Positions 36,880-48,059 of a DNA stretch of 64,000 nt are shown piece by piece. The DNA comes from Polytrichum commune (Eukaryota > Streptophyta > Polytrichopsida > Polytrichales > Polytrichaceae), in contig OX485805.1 in the NCBI GenBank assembly GCA_950295325.1, forward strand, positions 41,157,501 through 41,221,500, given 5' to 3'. Both the position numbers and the translations under genes were made by a program. A model generated the notes under the pieces. The model made no database searches and was not told the origin of the DNA. It saw only the letters and a program-made list of their open reading frames with translations. The number at the start of each line of letters is the position of its first letter. Position 1 is the first letter of the stretch.

Positions 36880-37180
36880 ACAACTATGGTTGAATGGTGT
36901 GTGGTTGGGTGCGGATGTAAGAATAAACGTCAAAAGGACATGTGTTTAAAAGAGATTGAATTATGTGCTCAATGTACACTAACCATACTCAACTCCGTCG
37001 TTAACGTAATTGTGCTTGGGGGGGGGGGCTATATGATCATTTGATATTCACGAGAATCTTCACTTTGAAAACGAAGAAGATACTCATACGAGTTTTGGAA
37101 GTTATGAGGAACATGGTTGCAGTTGCAATTTAGATTGGGCAATCATCTCACACTAATTGCATGCTTCATAGCTAAAAGTC
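36880..37180 (+). repeat. R1 core copy with poly-G tract
   Basis: TGTGTGGTTGGGTGCGGATG, AAAAGAGATTGAATTATGTGC, poly-G at 37,018-37,028, CACGAGAATCTTCACTTTG, then CATACGAG and CTCACACTAATTGCATG. Same order as 34,230-34,530. Confidence 0.7.
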
Positions 37181-37234
37181 TATGTTAAAGGTCGGCTTAA
37201 GGTAGAAGTGCACGATTCATCTATTGTCACAATA

Positions 37235-37890
37235 AGACACCTATATTTGAGTGGTATGTGGTTTGGTGTGGCTCCAAAAAAATGTATACCAAAAAGATAT
37301 ACATGCTCAAAATACGATAACCACTTTAGGTTATGATGATCAACATAATTGGGGGGGGGGGGGGGGGCAATATAGCCAGTTAATGAGCACGAGAATCTTC
37401 ACTTTAATAATGAACAAGATGTTCGTATGAGCATTGAAAATCATGTGGAAAGTGGCCACGCCCTGAATTTAAATTTGCTAACCATCTTGTACTAATTTCA
37501 AATCCTAGGAGAAGTGGGCTAGAGGGGAAAATGTGCATTTTGAGACCCATCTACTTCATAAACCTGACCCAATTGCAATAAGTCAATTACAAACATGTAG
37601 GGAGGGACATTTTCCACATCACATTTCATAAAAGAAGTCGCGTATAACTTAGGTTGGGCCCCTGGGCTTCCCATGATGTTATTAAGTAGCTAAATGATGG
37701 TCTCTTTCCAAAGAAAGAAGTTGCAATTCAAAAACTATGATATTATGGTTGCTTATAGAAACGTTCACAATACACAACCTGAACCCATAAATGGGGAATC
37801 CCGAAATTAAAGCAGAATTATGCTCATGTGATACATGGTCCCATGCAACGCAATGAAGGAGTTGTGTAATGTTATGCCTTCATTGAATGA
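37235..37890 (+). repeat. R1 copy with poly-G tract and tail
   Basis: Core blocks GGTATGTGGTTTGGTGTGG, AACATAATTGGGGG (G run 37,351-37,367), GAGCACGAGAATCTTCACTT and AGGAGAAGTGGGCTAG. They are followed by the tail (TCTCTTTCCAAAGAAAGAAG, ATTATGCTCATG, GTTGTGTAATGTT) found at 35,000-35,200. Confidence 0.7.
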
Positions 37891-38860
37891 TGCTTGTTAA
37901 TGCTTTCCGTGAAAGAGGGCTTCATTTAGAATCACTTAAAGAGACGGCCGGCACATTGGCCAAGAGACGCATAATGGTTCACATGTGTGACAAGTGTGAG
38001 GCTTTCCATTGTTATTTGATAGTTGGGTACTACTATATTGATTGAGGGCCCACATGACGGTAAAAAAATAATGTGCCTTTAAAAGATGAGGTTGTGTGTT
38101 CCCAAGAAGCTTTATTATTTATGAGGGAAGTGTCCAAAGTCAAGGAGTGCAATTGTTTGTTTAGACTTTGGTGGCAACTAAGTATCTCACCATTGGGAAA
38201 AGGTTAATAAACTATCTTCTAATCGGAGTTGGCGCTTTACTAAGCTTAAGTTGACATGCCCAAGTCTTAGAATCTTTGGCATTGTAATGTGAAGTTATTG
38301 GCATCGTTCCCTATTTTAAATATGGTTTTCAAGGATGCTCTCAAGGATGTGACAAGTACACCTTTTACGACTATCACCATGGTTTACGATTTGGAGTTGC
38401 GCGCTGTTAAAAGTTATTATTTTTAAGGAGGATAATATAAAATTTTAGTAGGTAAGTATGCACCATAGTCCGGGGAGTTCCGTAGAGAAAACGGCTAATT
38501 GCCGAGCTTTCTGGAGGTGGCTCGGATTTTTCAATTTTTACCCGGAAGTGGGCCTAGAGAATGCAAAATTTATCGGTTGATAGCCCCCATTTCCTAATGT
38601 ATTTAGGCAATTAGCCGACATTTGTTTTTTCATTTATGCAATTTCCGAAAGGTCTAAAGTGGGGCCGGTTTTATATTTTGGTGGTGGATGTGTCATTGTC
38701 ATTTATTCTTTTTTTTTCAAGTATTTAGGATTAAATAATGTGGGTGTTCACTCTCCATTTTTTTCGTCTAAATGGTATCCTTAGCAGGAGTTGAACTTGG
38801 CAAAGCCCCTACCATATTAGGGCTAAGGATTTAGCCTTCGGAAAATACAAGCAAAAGAAA
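37891..38860. other. intergenic DNA with possible retroelement debris
   Basis: No gene recognised. 38,480-38,620 repeatedly carries CGGCTAATTGCCGAG-like and ATCGGTTGATAG phrases, resembling 58,850-59,050. On the minus strand 38,785-38,830 has a B-box-like AAGTTCAACTCC. Confidence 0.35.
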
Positions 38861-38864
38861 GAGA

Positions 38865-38965
38865 AACTCCGGTCCCTTTTAACAAGGGGCCGGCGTGAAT
38901 AAAGTGTCCGTTCGTAATGCCAATGAACCCAATGGCCACTGGACAAGGGGACACTGGGACAATAC
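38865..38965 (+). repeat. R6 copy, best preserved
   Basis: GAAACTCCGGTCCC, GGGGCCGGCGTG, AATAAAGTGTCCGTTCGTAA, CCCAATGGCCACTGGACAAG. Used as reference for the R6 family. Confidence 0.7.
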
Positions 38966-38999
38966 TACTCTCCCCTTTCGAGGATGGACACTATAGTGA

Positions 39000-39210
39000 C
39001 ACACTATACTAGTTCCTAGCTAGCCACTAGTGCCTTGAAGATACCGGACATGGTATCCCCCCAAAGGGCTTTGAGGTACCCATACAACAAGGTCCAAGGA
39101 CCCCCCACCATAGTTGGGTGGACTAAGGTGGTGAGCACCACGCCGGCATGGGGAATAGAACCCACAACCTCCTCATTGGGGGCCATGAGCCTAACCTGAA
39201 AATACAAGCA
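39000..39210 (-). repeat. possible tRNA-derived SINE
   Basis: On the minus strand TAGGCTCATGG (A-box-like) is followed about 30 bases later by GGTTCTATTCC (B-box-like, one base off consensus). A 130-base body ends before a short direct sequence. Strandedness and spacing fit a SINE head. An open frame across it (66 codons) has no recognised motif. Confidence 0.35.
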
Positions 39211-39479
39211 CCACAAAAGGGTCCAAGTATTATCCGGAGGCTAGTTAGTATCGAAAAATCACGAAATTTGCGTACAACAACAACAACGAAAACCTCTTGA
39301 AGCTATTGTCACTCAACAATCCTGCAATTCTAGAACTCAAAAACTCATAATGCAAACGAAAATGCAAGCTCCACCGCTGCGGAATGGAAGTTGTGGCGGG
39401 AAGCAAGTAACCCTAAACCACAAGCCAACAAGGCATAGTCTCCAACTATGCATAGTATTGAAAAAATTACCTAAAATAT

Positions 39480-39730
39480 ATATATATTTAGTCGGTTGCC
39501 CGCCGTGAAAATAAATTTTCAATCGGTAATTTGCCGTGAATACTCTAGGGCAACTTGCCTTAGTGCCGGCATTCTTTTTTTCTAATCGGCTCATTTCCAT
39601 AAACCTTGATTTTCTTCCGGAACCCCTTCCTAAACTTTCCAATTGCATTCGGAAATTCTCAAAATCAACCGGCTAGCTTGTAACTAACTGCTGGCACTAC
39701 CCGTTCATTGGTATGCACAACAAGGAACAT
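39480..39730 (+). repeat. R8 repeat (GTAACTAACTGCTGG)
   Basis: CTTGTAACTAACTGCTGG, CGTTCATTGGT and CGGAAATTCTCAAAATCAAC correspond to 58,970-59,050 (CTGTAACTAACTGCCGG). Diverged pair. Confidence 0.45.
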
Positions 39731-40012
39731 AGTATAACTTATTTGGTATAAAAAAATGATGCTCTTATTCAAATGCTATAGCAACACATGATGAGAAACC
39801 ACAATAATAGGTGTAAAAGTTGTCTTGGACATTTGAAAGATACCATAACAATGGAGTGTAAATTTGTAAATAAACATTCAACAAAGAGGTTTTTTTTATT
39901 TCTCCTAAAAATTCATTCTTGAAAAGGGAAGAGTGTCCAACTTCAACATTTTCTTACAAATGTTACATGTAAAACTTCATGTAATGACAAGGCATTTATA
40001 TGTTCCGTCAAT

Positions 40013-40248
40013 TGAACCTTATGGCGGGACAATGGTGTCCCAGATAAATCAGAGCCTCCTTAATGATTGGGTTTGTGGTTGTAAGTGATTGAATACAGAA
40101 ACCAACTTTTAACATCAGAGCGTGTACATGACATCGAGATAATCTCAACGCCACTTTGATCACCTCAACTGATCATTTTTGACGTCGACATGGGCTTTAG
40201 GGTTTAATCGGTGTATTATGGCACACTTGTGTCTCGCCATAAGGTTCA
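40013..40248. mobile_element. MITE-like element with 18-bp inverted termini
   Basis: TGAACCTTATGGCGGGAC at 40,013-40,030 is the inverse of 40,231-40,248 with one mismatch. The 236-bp unit is non-coding. The target duplication is not obvious. Confidence 0.5.
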
Positions 40249-40799
40249 GTAATAGTATCAAGTAATGTTGCAATTTTCCATCACTATATGGTATTTTTGA
40301 GTTTAGTCAACCCTATGAATATTCTTATCAAAACAATGAGATATATGTTTGCGTTGGTTTAAGAGGACTATGTGATCAATTGGAGAGAAAGAGTGTTTTC
40401 ACTTCGACTTCTTAATGTTTTTGCATCTTGGAATGACAATCTTTGTCATACGCAATTGCTAACCAAATGAGACAATTCTTTATCCGATTCAATTTGCTTG
40501 AATTCTCTATGGAGTTGAAAGTGCCCACAATAGGGAAAAATACCTTGTTAAATTGATATATTTACATCTATCAAATGTCAAGCTAGTGCAAGAAACACGT
40601 TCTTATGGGTTTGCTTGTAGAGGCTCACAATGTGGTTGCCACTCATGATCGGAGGACCTTCACAAACAAATACATTCATGTTCCATTTGGGGCAATTAAT
40701 TTGGGGAGCTCCATAAATATTTAGAAATTAAATTGCATCATAAAGATTACACTAATTGACATGACACACCAATCTTAATGCCACATTAAATTATAGGTT

Positions 40800-41130
40800 T
40801 AGTGTAGTGGTTGCATGCCATTTATTCTCCTCGGTTAATGTATCACTTATTGCGTGCCTTTGGTTTTAGTTGAAACACACAATCATAATCTTAGATGTGA
40901 CTAGAACTCACTTGAACACAATGTATATGAGGGTGAGGGAAGACTAAGTGAAAGATGGAGGAGAGAATCGCAAGGGAAGCAAAGGAGAGGAAGGAAAGGA
41001 GGATGGATTGTCTTGTTCTTTTGTAGTTAGATCATGTGGAGTCTTGGTTCTAATGATGTGGCATCTTTGTGGATTTTTTAATTACTTGGATATTTACATA
41101 ACATTGTTATGGGGAGCCCACTATTGAAAG
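40800..41130 (+). repeat. R4 repeat, copy 1
   Basis: AACACAATGTATATGAnGG, a purine-rich GGGAGAGGAGGGA-like stretch and GCCCACTATTGAAAG match 45,600-45,910 in order. Non-coding. Confidence 0.55.
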
Positions 41131-42050
41131 CATGGGCACAATGAGTGAAGGTCACTAAATATAAGCACTTGAGTTGCATAACATTGGTAAGCTCCTTATG
41201 GGACCACCCCTAGATGAAGAATCAATAAATATTAGAGTAGCTATGAGTAAAGTCTTGGCATCAAGCTCCCGTTGAGTTGATTACAACTTGAGTTTGAGAA
41301 ATCATACATAAAGTCATCAACATTTTTTTAATGCTTAAATCACCAAACTCAAATGATGGTGCCAAGCTATTAATGGGCCATATTAGCCATACATAGGCCA
41401 ATCCAAGCCTTAGGGTGGCAAGTCCCATGGGACATACACTATTTTAAATCCTTCAATTTTCTCAAAGTTTTTCGAATGATAGGGAAAAGTCTGAGGAGTT
41501 TCACCCAACTTTGAAAGAAGCTCTAAACACACGATGAGCTAACGAACTCTTGATAGAAAATTCTCTCAAAGAAGGACCAACCCCACAATTTTGTCCGCGC
41601 GTCTTCGAAGAACTTTACACATAACTCTATTGATATAAAGAAATAATGAGTTGACTTCAAACACAATAAAGGTTGAATGCTCACCTTAAGTTGATGAGCT
41701 TGTCTATTCTGCCAATTTACTAGCAACATAGTTAGCCTACCCCGGGTCTTAACAATGTTGCATTTACTAGCAACACACTTAGCTTACCCAGGTTTTATCA
41801 ATGTAGTTTTTACTAGCAACATGGTTCAAGTTAGCCTACGTGTGTGTTAACAATGTCATGTGAAGAAAAAAATAGTATTTGGTGATTAAATCTAAAACAA
41901 GGACCGTGTGTCGTATGAGTGAGTTTCATGCAATAGCAATTGGTGTTCAAGATTAATGGAATCTGGGGTTCATTTGTTTATGTCAAACCCCAAGTTGGGC
42001 TACAAGGGCCGTTTCACACATGGGACCAAGGGCCCAAAGAGAAATTCATT
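41131..42050. other. AT-rich intergenic DNA, no gene recognised
   Basis: Contains three short direct repeats of TTTACTAGCAACA followed by TAGCCTAC/TAGCTTACC at about 41,717, 41,764 and 41,809, spaced about 45 bp apart. Confidence 0.45.
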
Positions 42051-42056
42051 TAGGGC

Positions 42057-42100
42057 TTCTCGTGGTCACGGTCAGTGTTTGAAGACCGTGACCACGAGAA
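42057..42100. repeat. perfect 17-bp inverted repeat hairpin
   Basis: TTCTCGTGGTCACGGTC and its exact complement flank a 10-base loop. The high GC of the stem in AT-rich surroundings makes it a strong foldback. No terminator or RNA gene assignment can be made. Confidence 0.8.
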
Positions 42101-42849
42101 ATCCACATCGCATTCAAAAGCCTTGGTCATGGGACATAGTATAAAGTGGATTTAGACTGGGACATAGTGTTTAAAAGAAGAAGAAGAAAAAGTTACCAAA
42201 GATATGCATGTCACAAATTTATAGAAATAAGTCTACAAAAAGTGTTTCTTCCTCGTCTATTCTATTAACTATAAAGTGTCATGATTTCATTTGTGTCACG
42301 TTTAAGTGTCACATTTTCATCATCATGTTATGTCATGATATCATTGTAGCAAATCTAATGGGATACCTATTCACGTCCATCAAACCCTATTCACAAGAAG
42401 AAAATGTAAACTCCTGTTCACATTGTAACCTAAGGTATTTACATGTTGACGTTGCATCATGCTACGATCTAGTGTTATATAATTGCATTGCCTTCATGTC
42501 ACCATGGAGTGAGGCTAGTTCATCATTGGAGTGATGAGATATTTATTTATTTGGATGAAAGTAGTTCATAAGGCTTAATTGAAAATTCCAAGAATTGCAC
42601 CACAAGCTTAAAAGCGAATAAAAAAACAAGCATTTCTCTATACAACAAACATAGACAACACAACCTTGCATTTAGTTTGTTGCTCTTACACTAAACTTGG
42701 ATTTCTAACGGTTAGTTTACATCAACACCATCACCCCTATCTACCACAAGTTATAATTGGTTATACTTGAAGCTACAATATATAGTTGGGAAATGGTCCT
42801 ATTACGGTGGCGTGGGCCTTTGACCACCTTCAATAGGAAGCATAAGCAC
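42101..42849. other. intergenic DNA, no gene recognised
   Basis: A 108-codon open frame at 42,208-42,534 shows no known motif. Confidence 0.35.
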
Positions 42850-42960
42850 TTGTCCCAAAACCATGCTCCGTAAAGCCTTTCGGGTTCACCTATGACCTTG
42901 CGGCTCTGATCAAGGTGAAGTATCCCTCATTCACACCGACATAAGCAATTGGGATCTTCT
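42850..42960 (-). repeat. R7 repeat (GTGTGAATGAGGGA), minus copy
   Basis: On the minus strand GGTGTGAATGAGGGATACTT, CACCTTGATCAGAGCC match 46,365-46,420 and 53,895-53,945. Confidence 0.5.
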
Positions 42961-42984
42961 CTTTGTGTGTGGACCATAGCAATT

Positions 42985-43290
42985 CTGTAGAGCTTACATG
43001 AATTTCCAACCCACGCTAGATCTCTAGTTGAAAATTAGAGTGGGTCACAGTAATAACAATTTCCAAGAACTCGAAGTGGGTGAACATTTTATTTTTATAC
43101 CAATTTTTATGTTATGTTGACTATTTTATTCTATTTAAGGTGTTTGTTAGAAGTCTCTCAAGGAAGAATGAGAGGAAGGCCCGGGATCTTGGATCCACGT
43201 TATTTTCAACTTGCCTAAACAATTAGAGTGGTCCACATTAGCTATTTCCCACATTGATTTCCCACCCACCAATAGGATTGTTTAGTGTAG
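42985..43290 (+). repeat. R3 family copy
   Basis: Carries both halves of R3: TTTCCAACCCACGCTAGATC, then after a gap GATCTTGGATCCACG and AATTAGAGTGGTCCACATTA. Matches 49,405-49,720 end to end. Confidence 0.6.
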
Positions 43291-43744
43291 TGTCATAGTG
43301 CAAATTTGCATTTTTCCCCTCATAGGTGTACTTTGATATTGTTTGTGCCTTGGAGGTTCACGACTAATTTCCTCAAGCGATATGATAGGTGTCATGTCCA
43401 CATTGGATGTAACATCTAAAGATCCATCCACGTTGGGCGAAAAGTTACTTAGTTTGGCAAGAGCTGTCAACCACATGTGCATAACCACATATTGGCACTT
43501 ATGACCTATGGCTAGTTTATCTCTTCATTGCATGACATTGAGTATGTCACAATTCTACAATACCAAAGGAAAATGTAGTAGCATGAACCACCCAACCATG
43601 AACTATGGAGTAGAGGCTTCAGAGGAATTCAAATAGAGAAGAGAATTGAGAACTCCTTACTTCCCTCTTCTTCTCTTCTATGACTCCCCTAGCGCCTCAT
43701 GATTTTGTTCAAAATGAAGACAAATGTGCCTAATTGAGTGTCTG

Positions 43745-44045
43745 ATCTTACATGGACACTTACATTTGAGTGGTGTATGGTTTGGTGTGAATCTAAGAAC
43801 ATACACCAAACATATATGTGTTGAAAAGGGATTGGATTACATACTAAACATTTGTCAACCATTCTAGAGACAACAATCAACATAACTGGAGAGACCTATA
43901 TAATCATTTAATAACTTAGATAATCTTCAATTCGATGACAACTAGGACTTTCATACGAGCTCCAATTGATTGGCTACGGGCATGCTAATCCTCTTGCACT
44001 AATCATGTGTTTCATATCCTACTAAGAAGTGGGTGCCAAAGAGGA
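43745..44045 (+). repeat. R1 core copy without poly-G
   Basis: GTGTATGGTTTGGTGTGAAT, AATCAACATAACTGGAGAG, ACTTTCATACGAGCTCCAAT, AAGAAGTGGGTGCC. The site of the G run reads GGAGAGACC. It lies just beyond the last recognised dioxygenase exon. Confidence 0.65.
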
Positions 44046-44733
44046 AAGCCTCCATCGACGACATGTTTACCTTAGAGCGCTCTTTAGCATCATTCACATT
44101 GGACCACTTCTAGGTATATGGAAACTTTTGCCCTTTACAATGTCTTCGAAAGGCACATAAGGTAAAGGAAGTTATGGAGATTCGGCATAAAGATCAATGA
44201 TTCGAGACAAATGGTGAGTGTCGACCTGAAGACCGGGCACATCATCGGTAGCAAGAAGGGGTAAAAAGCTCCAATCACAATGAGCCCCAGCCGCAAATAC
44301 TTCTTTGCCCGCATTAAATTCCTCCACTGCATGACCAACAAATTTATTCCATTAAATCCACCCCAAAAGATGGCAGGCGCCCGCGGCCAAAGAGGCTTTT
44401 CATTTATGCGCACACAAAAAAAATAAAAAATAAAAAATATACATATATACATATATAAAGTTGGGGATTGTTGAGTCAATTACACAATAGTTAAAATGAG
44501 CACAGTTAATATGTAATGTTCTATACAGTAGTTCTCCTTTGTTTCTCCTGCAATAGCAATTGGGGCCATTCACGATCAGGGGACTACTTTCGGGACAAAG
44601 GACTTAAGGACTTTGTCGCATTGATCTTGGTTTTTATCATGATTTACTATTATTTGATCAATAAATTTTACATAAATAAGTAGATAGTTCATAAGCTTTA
44701 TCAAGAAAGATTTTTATTATTATTTAATAATCA

Positions 44734-44752
44734 CCCTAAACCCTAAACCCTA
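44734..44752 (+). repeat. short interstitial plant telomere repeat
   Basis: CCCTAAACCCTAAACCCTA, i.e. two and a half units of the plant telomere heptamer on the C-rich strand. Such short tracts are common near plant promoters and at repaired breaks. Confidence 0.85.
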
Positions 44753-45599
44753 GGCCACATCAGTGGCATTTTTTTCTTTCTATTTAGGTGTGCATTGGTG
44801 GTCAATTATTTCCTGTTATGTATCTTGGTACCTTGGTAAAAGTGTCATGTGTCCATTCATATAAATTTTTTTGTCCAATTCTAATACTAGACGTTCCTTT
44901 TACATGTGGCCGTGAGTATATGTATATGTGGACATGTTTGGTGCCACATGTAAAGTTGGGCAATTGCTATTCAATACATATTTGGTTCTATTGGTACACA
45001 CTTGAATGATGAGTGTGAGGAAAAAATTTGGGATCGTTTCGATTGATTCTTGTTGTCCTTTTCATTCCTTGATCTTAAGGTGAACAATTAAGACAACACT
45101 CCTGAATGTCCTTTAAGGAATCAAAAGGATATCTTAGATGACCCTATTCCTTCTAAATTAACTTTGTCAGTGTACTCGATATGGAGTATGAAATGTAGGT
45201 ATGATCCAAAATATGCTTCACAATACAAATCTAAGCATACCAAGCATGTGAAGTTATCCAAAAAAGTCCGTTTTCCGTTAGATGGCCAAAAGTAGTACCC
45301 TAACCGTGAATGGCCCCAATTATCATGATGACAATATAAGTATGTGGGCATTGTTGATCTGTTTGGGGTCACTAGTTTGGGAGGCCCCATAAGATATGAT
45401 AGGTTCTAGATATTGAGAAGCAACAACCAAAAAGAGCAGTAAGCAATGAGGGGTATGGAAGCTAATAATAAGACTGGAAGAACTAGTGTTGGAGTCTATT
45501 AGGTCATGTGCACATTCATTGAACAATCTTGAACATTGAAATTGAGTTGAAAGGTTTATTGGACAATGAAGGGCGTCAATATAGTATCTTGTTTGATAA

Positions 45600-45910
45600 T
45601 TAGTAGTTGCATGTTTTTGTGTTTTCCTAGGTTATTTCAACAACTAACATAATCTTGAAAATTGTAGAACTTACTCTAACACAATGTATATGAAGGCATG
45701 AGGAAACCCAATGAACGCATAAGGTGAGAATGAAGCGAGGGAGAAGAGGGATCAGAAAAATGAGGGATAAAAGGAAAGGACTATTTAAGTCTTACTAATT
45801 TTGTTAGAGTGCTTGTAGTTATCTTTCTAGTGGTGGCACCTCTAAAGAATTCTCTTTCTCTAAATATTTATGGGACGTTCGTGAGAGAGGCTCACTATTG
45901 GAAGTAGAGA
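45600..45910 (+). repeat. R4 repeat, copy 2
   Basis: Matches 40,806-41,130 in order (GTAGTTGCATG, AACACAATGTATATGA, AGGGAGAAGAGGGA, GCTCACTATTGGAAG). It lies within the span of the dioxygenase relic, between exon 2 and the HxD exon. Confidence 0.55.
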
Positions 45911-46364
45911 GGTGGTAGGGGGACCCGGACCTAAATTTCCAACTTCCTTATTTTTTCCAAGCAGAGGTCTTAAAGATCATGGTTGCAAATATGTTGGTTG
46001 TGGACCCACAAACATTCAATCAGCCGAGCCCTTATGACGACAAACATTAATCTTAGGATATGGAAACTTGGACATGTTGAGAACTCAGTTTTGATACTGT
46101 ACCTTGAGATTGGTAGTCCGGGTCTAGCATGTTGGCTTCAAATGGTGTGTAGCCATGATAACTCTTATTACAATACACCTTCATCTTCTCCTCCAACAGA
46201 AGTGCAAATACCTCGGCAACCAAATTTGAGGTTGTGCCGTGGTTAATGAAGTAGAAAAAACTTGCACCCACACATGCCTGCAATATTAGAAATCGTTGCC
46301 ATACTTAGTACTCTTTCTTTCGATCCACTTCTTCAACCAAAAAGAATGAGAGATGATGTCAACC

Positions 46365-46500
46365 GTAGTTGGTGTGAATGAGAGACGCTTCAGCCTTGAT
46401 CAAGCTAACTACAAATTCAAATGAAAATTGTAGACGGGTTTACAAGACATAGCTGAGGGACAAGGACTATTGCCTCATGTCGGAGGTGGTCCCCCTCTTC
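46365..46500 (+). repeat. R7 repeat copy
   Basis: GTGTGAATGAGAGACGCTTC, CTTGATCAAGC, then after about 60 bases ATTGCCTCATGTCGGAGG and GGTCCCCC. Matches 53,895-54,005. In the intron between dioxygenase exons 1 and 2. Confidence 0.55.
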
Positions 46501-46899
46501 AACCAATATAAACATATCATTCAAGATAAGTCGAATTGCGAGACCATAATCACTTTTATTTTGAGGAGACCCACATGACATTTTGATCTCATATATACCC
46601 ATAGATTCAACCACATGCTTGTAGCAATCACTCAATAGAGCCAATTTATTTGTGCCCATCAATCGATTGGATTGCAATGAGAAATCCTCTCGAAGTTACA
46701 TTCCAAGCTCCTCTTCGACTACCATAATCATCACTTAAGATACTTTGGTCGAATTTGAAGACCGAGCACACTCAGTTTCGAAGAGACTCGCGTCGCAAAT
46801 CTTACAATCATTCTCCACAAAACACATAATAGATGAAGACTAGGTAAGGTATGCAAGTGCTATTTGGTTACTTTTCTTTGATCGGATGTCACCTGTATT

Positions 46900-47130
46900 A
46901 TTTGATTGCTGTGTGGTTCGGTGAAGATAAAAGAACAAAAGACCATACAGACACGTGTTGAAACGAGATCGGACCACATCTTTAAATTTCATTAAGTGCT
47001 CCACATTCAAGAGTATATACAATTGGGAGAACTATTATATTCAGTTGAAGAATCAACAAGCATCCACTTCCGATAACCATAACTACATAAGGAGAGGTCC
47101 GATTTTCAATTCGATTCATGTCGATGCGTC
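46900..47130 (+). repeat. R1 subfamily copy in dioxygenase intron
   Basis: Closest relative is 95-335 (inverted). Both carry CACTTCCGATAACCATAAC and AGGTCC blocks instead of the standard R1 end. Confidence 0.6.
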
Positions 47131-47659
47131 ATCATAGATTCGCTAATGCAACAGAAGTTCCGTTGTATGAAGCGAATGACTAGAAGTTGGAGATCATAAA
47201 TAACGAACTGAATGACACTCACACCTTAGATGGTGCAAGATGAGTGCGGTTTTTGTTCTGATTGTTTGTCCGAGTAATGGCAGTGGAATTCGAAGCTTAC
47301 CTCCCGGATTCTAGCCGCACTCGTGATGTTGTGGGGAAGAGGCCATGTCGATGAATTCCAAGGGCTGACGTTGTCCATGATCCACTGCCATAGCCACAAA
47401 TTACGAGCAGTTGCAGCAAGTCTCTGAGTTTCAACGTACACGAAATTAACTGCAATGTGATGAATCACCAAGAAACTCCTGCCAAATCGATGCATGGAAT
47501 CCACAGATCGAACCACACTGGCGATGGTTTATCCATCCACCTAATAATCCAAGTTCAAAGATGCCGTGATCGTTAAAGACCATGGAAAGGTACACGGCTC
47601 TATTAATTGGGGACATTTGTCACTCCCCAAACAATCTTGATTGTTGGGTGGAATTGGGG

Positions 47660-48050
47660 TTTGTCTCATTTGGTTAGCAATTGTAAATCTTGCAAATTGT
47701 CATTTCACGCTTCAGGATCGGAGTTTACATGCAAAAGTTATAGGAGGTCAAAGTGACAGATTGTCCTTCATCTTTTGAAATGATCACGCAGCCCTTCCTA
47801 AATCTGTTAATTATTGAACTTGGAATGGTGTCTATATTTTGAGCACATATTCGAATTCCTACATACCACATGTCTTTTTGGTGTTGTTCTTCATGGCAAA
47901 TGTTATCATTTACCACATAAATATCAGTGCCCAATACAGAAGAACGACCACACAAGGCCCAAACTACTTTGATATGATTATTAACACTTGGTACTTGGGT
48001 GTTGTGAGCACTTTGAATTCCACACATAGGTTTGGCCGTTGGATTGGAAT
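47660..48050 (+). repeat. R5 repeat, tandem copy 1
   Basis: TGCAAAAGTTATAGGAGGTC, TTAATTATTGAACTTGGAAT, TATATTTTGAGCACATA and ACATGTCTTTTTG recur in order at 48,110-48,440. Confidence 0.65.
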
Positions 48051-48059
48051 GACAATGGT

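Larger units (their letters stand above)
44226..47378 (-). pseudogene. 2-oxoglutarate/Fe(II)-dependent dioxygenase relic
   Basis: Three exons are recognisable on the minus strand. Exon 1 (47378-47301) begins ATG and ends ITSAARIRE at a GTAAGC donor. Exon 2 (46277-46103) continues in phase with ACVGASFFYFINHG, LLLEEKMKVY, HGYTPFEANMLDP, the DIOX_N domain pattern. A later exon (44326-44226) reads FAAGAHCDWSFLPLLATDDV, including the HxD iron-binding pair, and ends at PGLQ. The family hydroxylates or desaturates small molecules using 2-oxoglutarate. The exon or exons between (the EGYYIG region, about 100 residues) and the C-terminal half with the second iron His and RxS were not found. Repeats fill the gaps, so the gene is very likely dead. 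The exons found have no stops or frameshifts, so loss seems fairly recent. Exons far away on another segment cannot be ruled out. Confidence 0.75.

Noticed and set aside
44326-46103. Direct splice of dioxygenase exon 2 to the HxD exon
   Set aside because: The phases would fit, but about 100 essential residues would be missing, so it would not give a functional enzyme.
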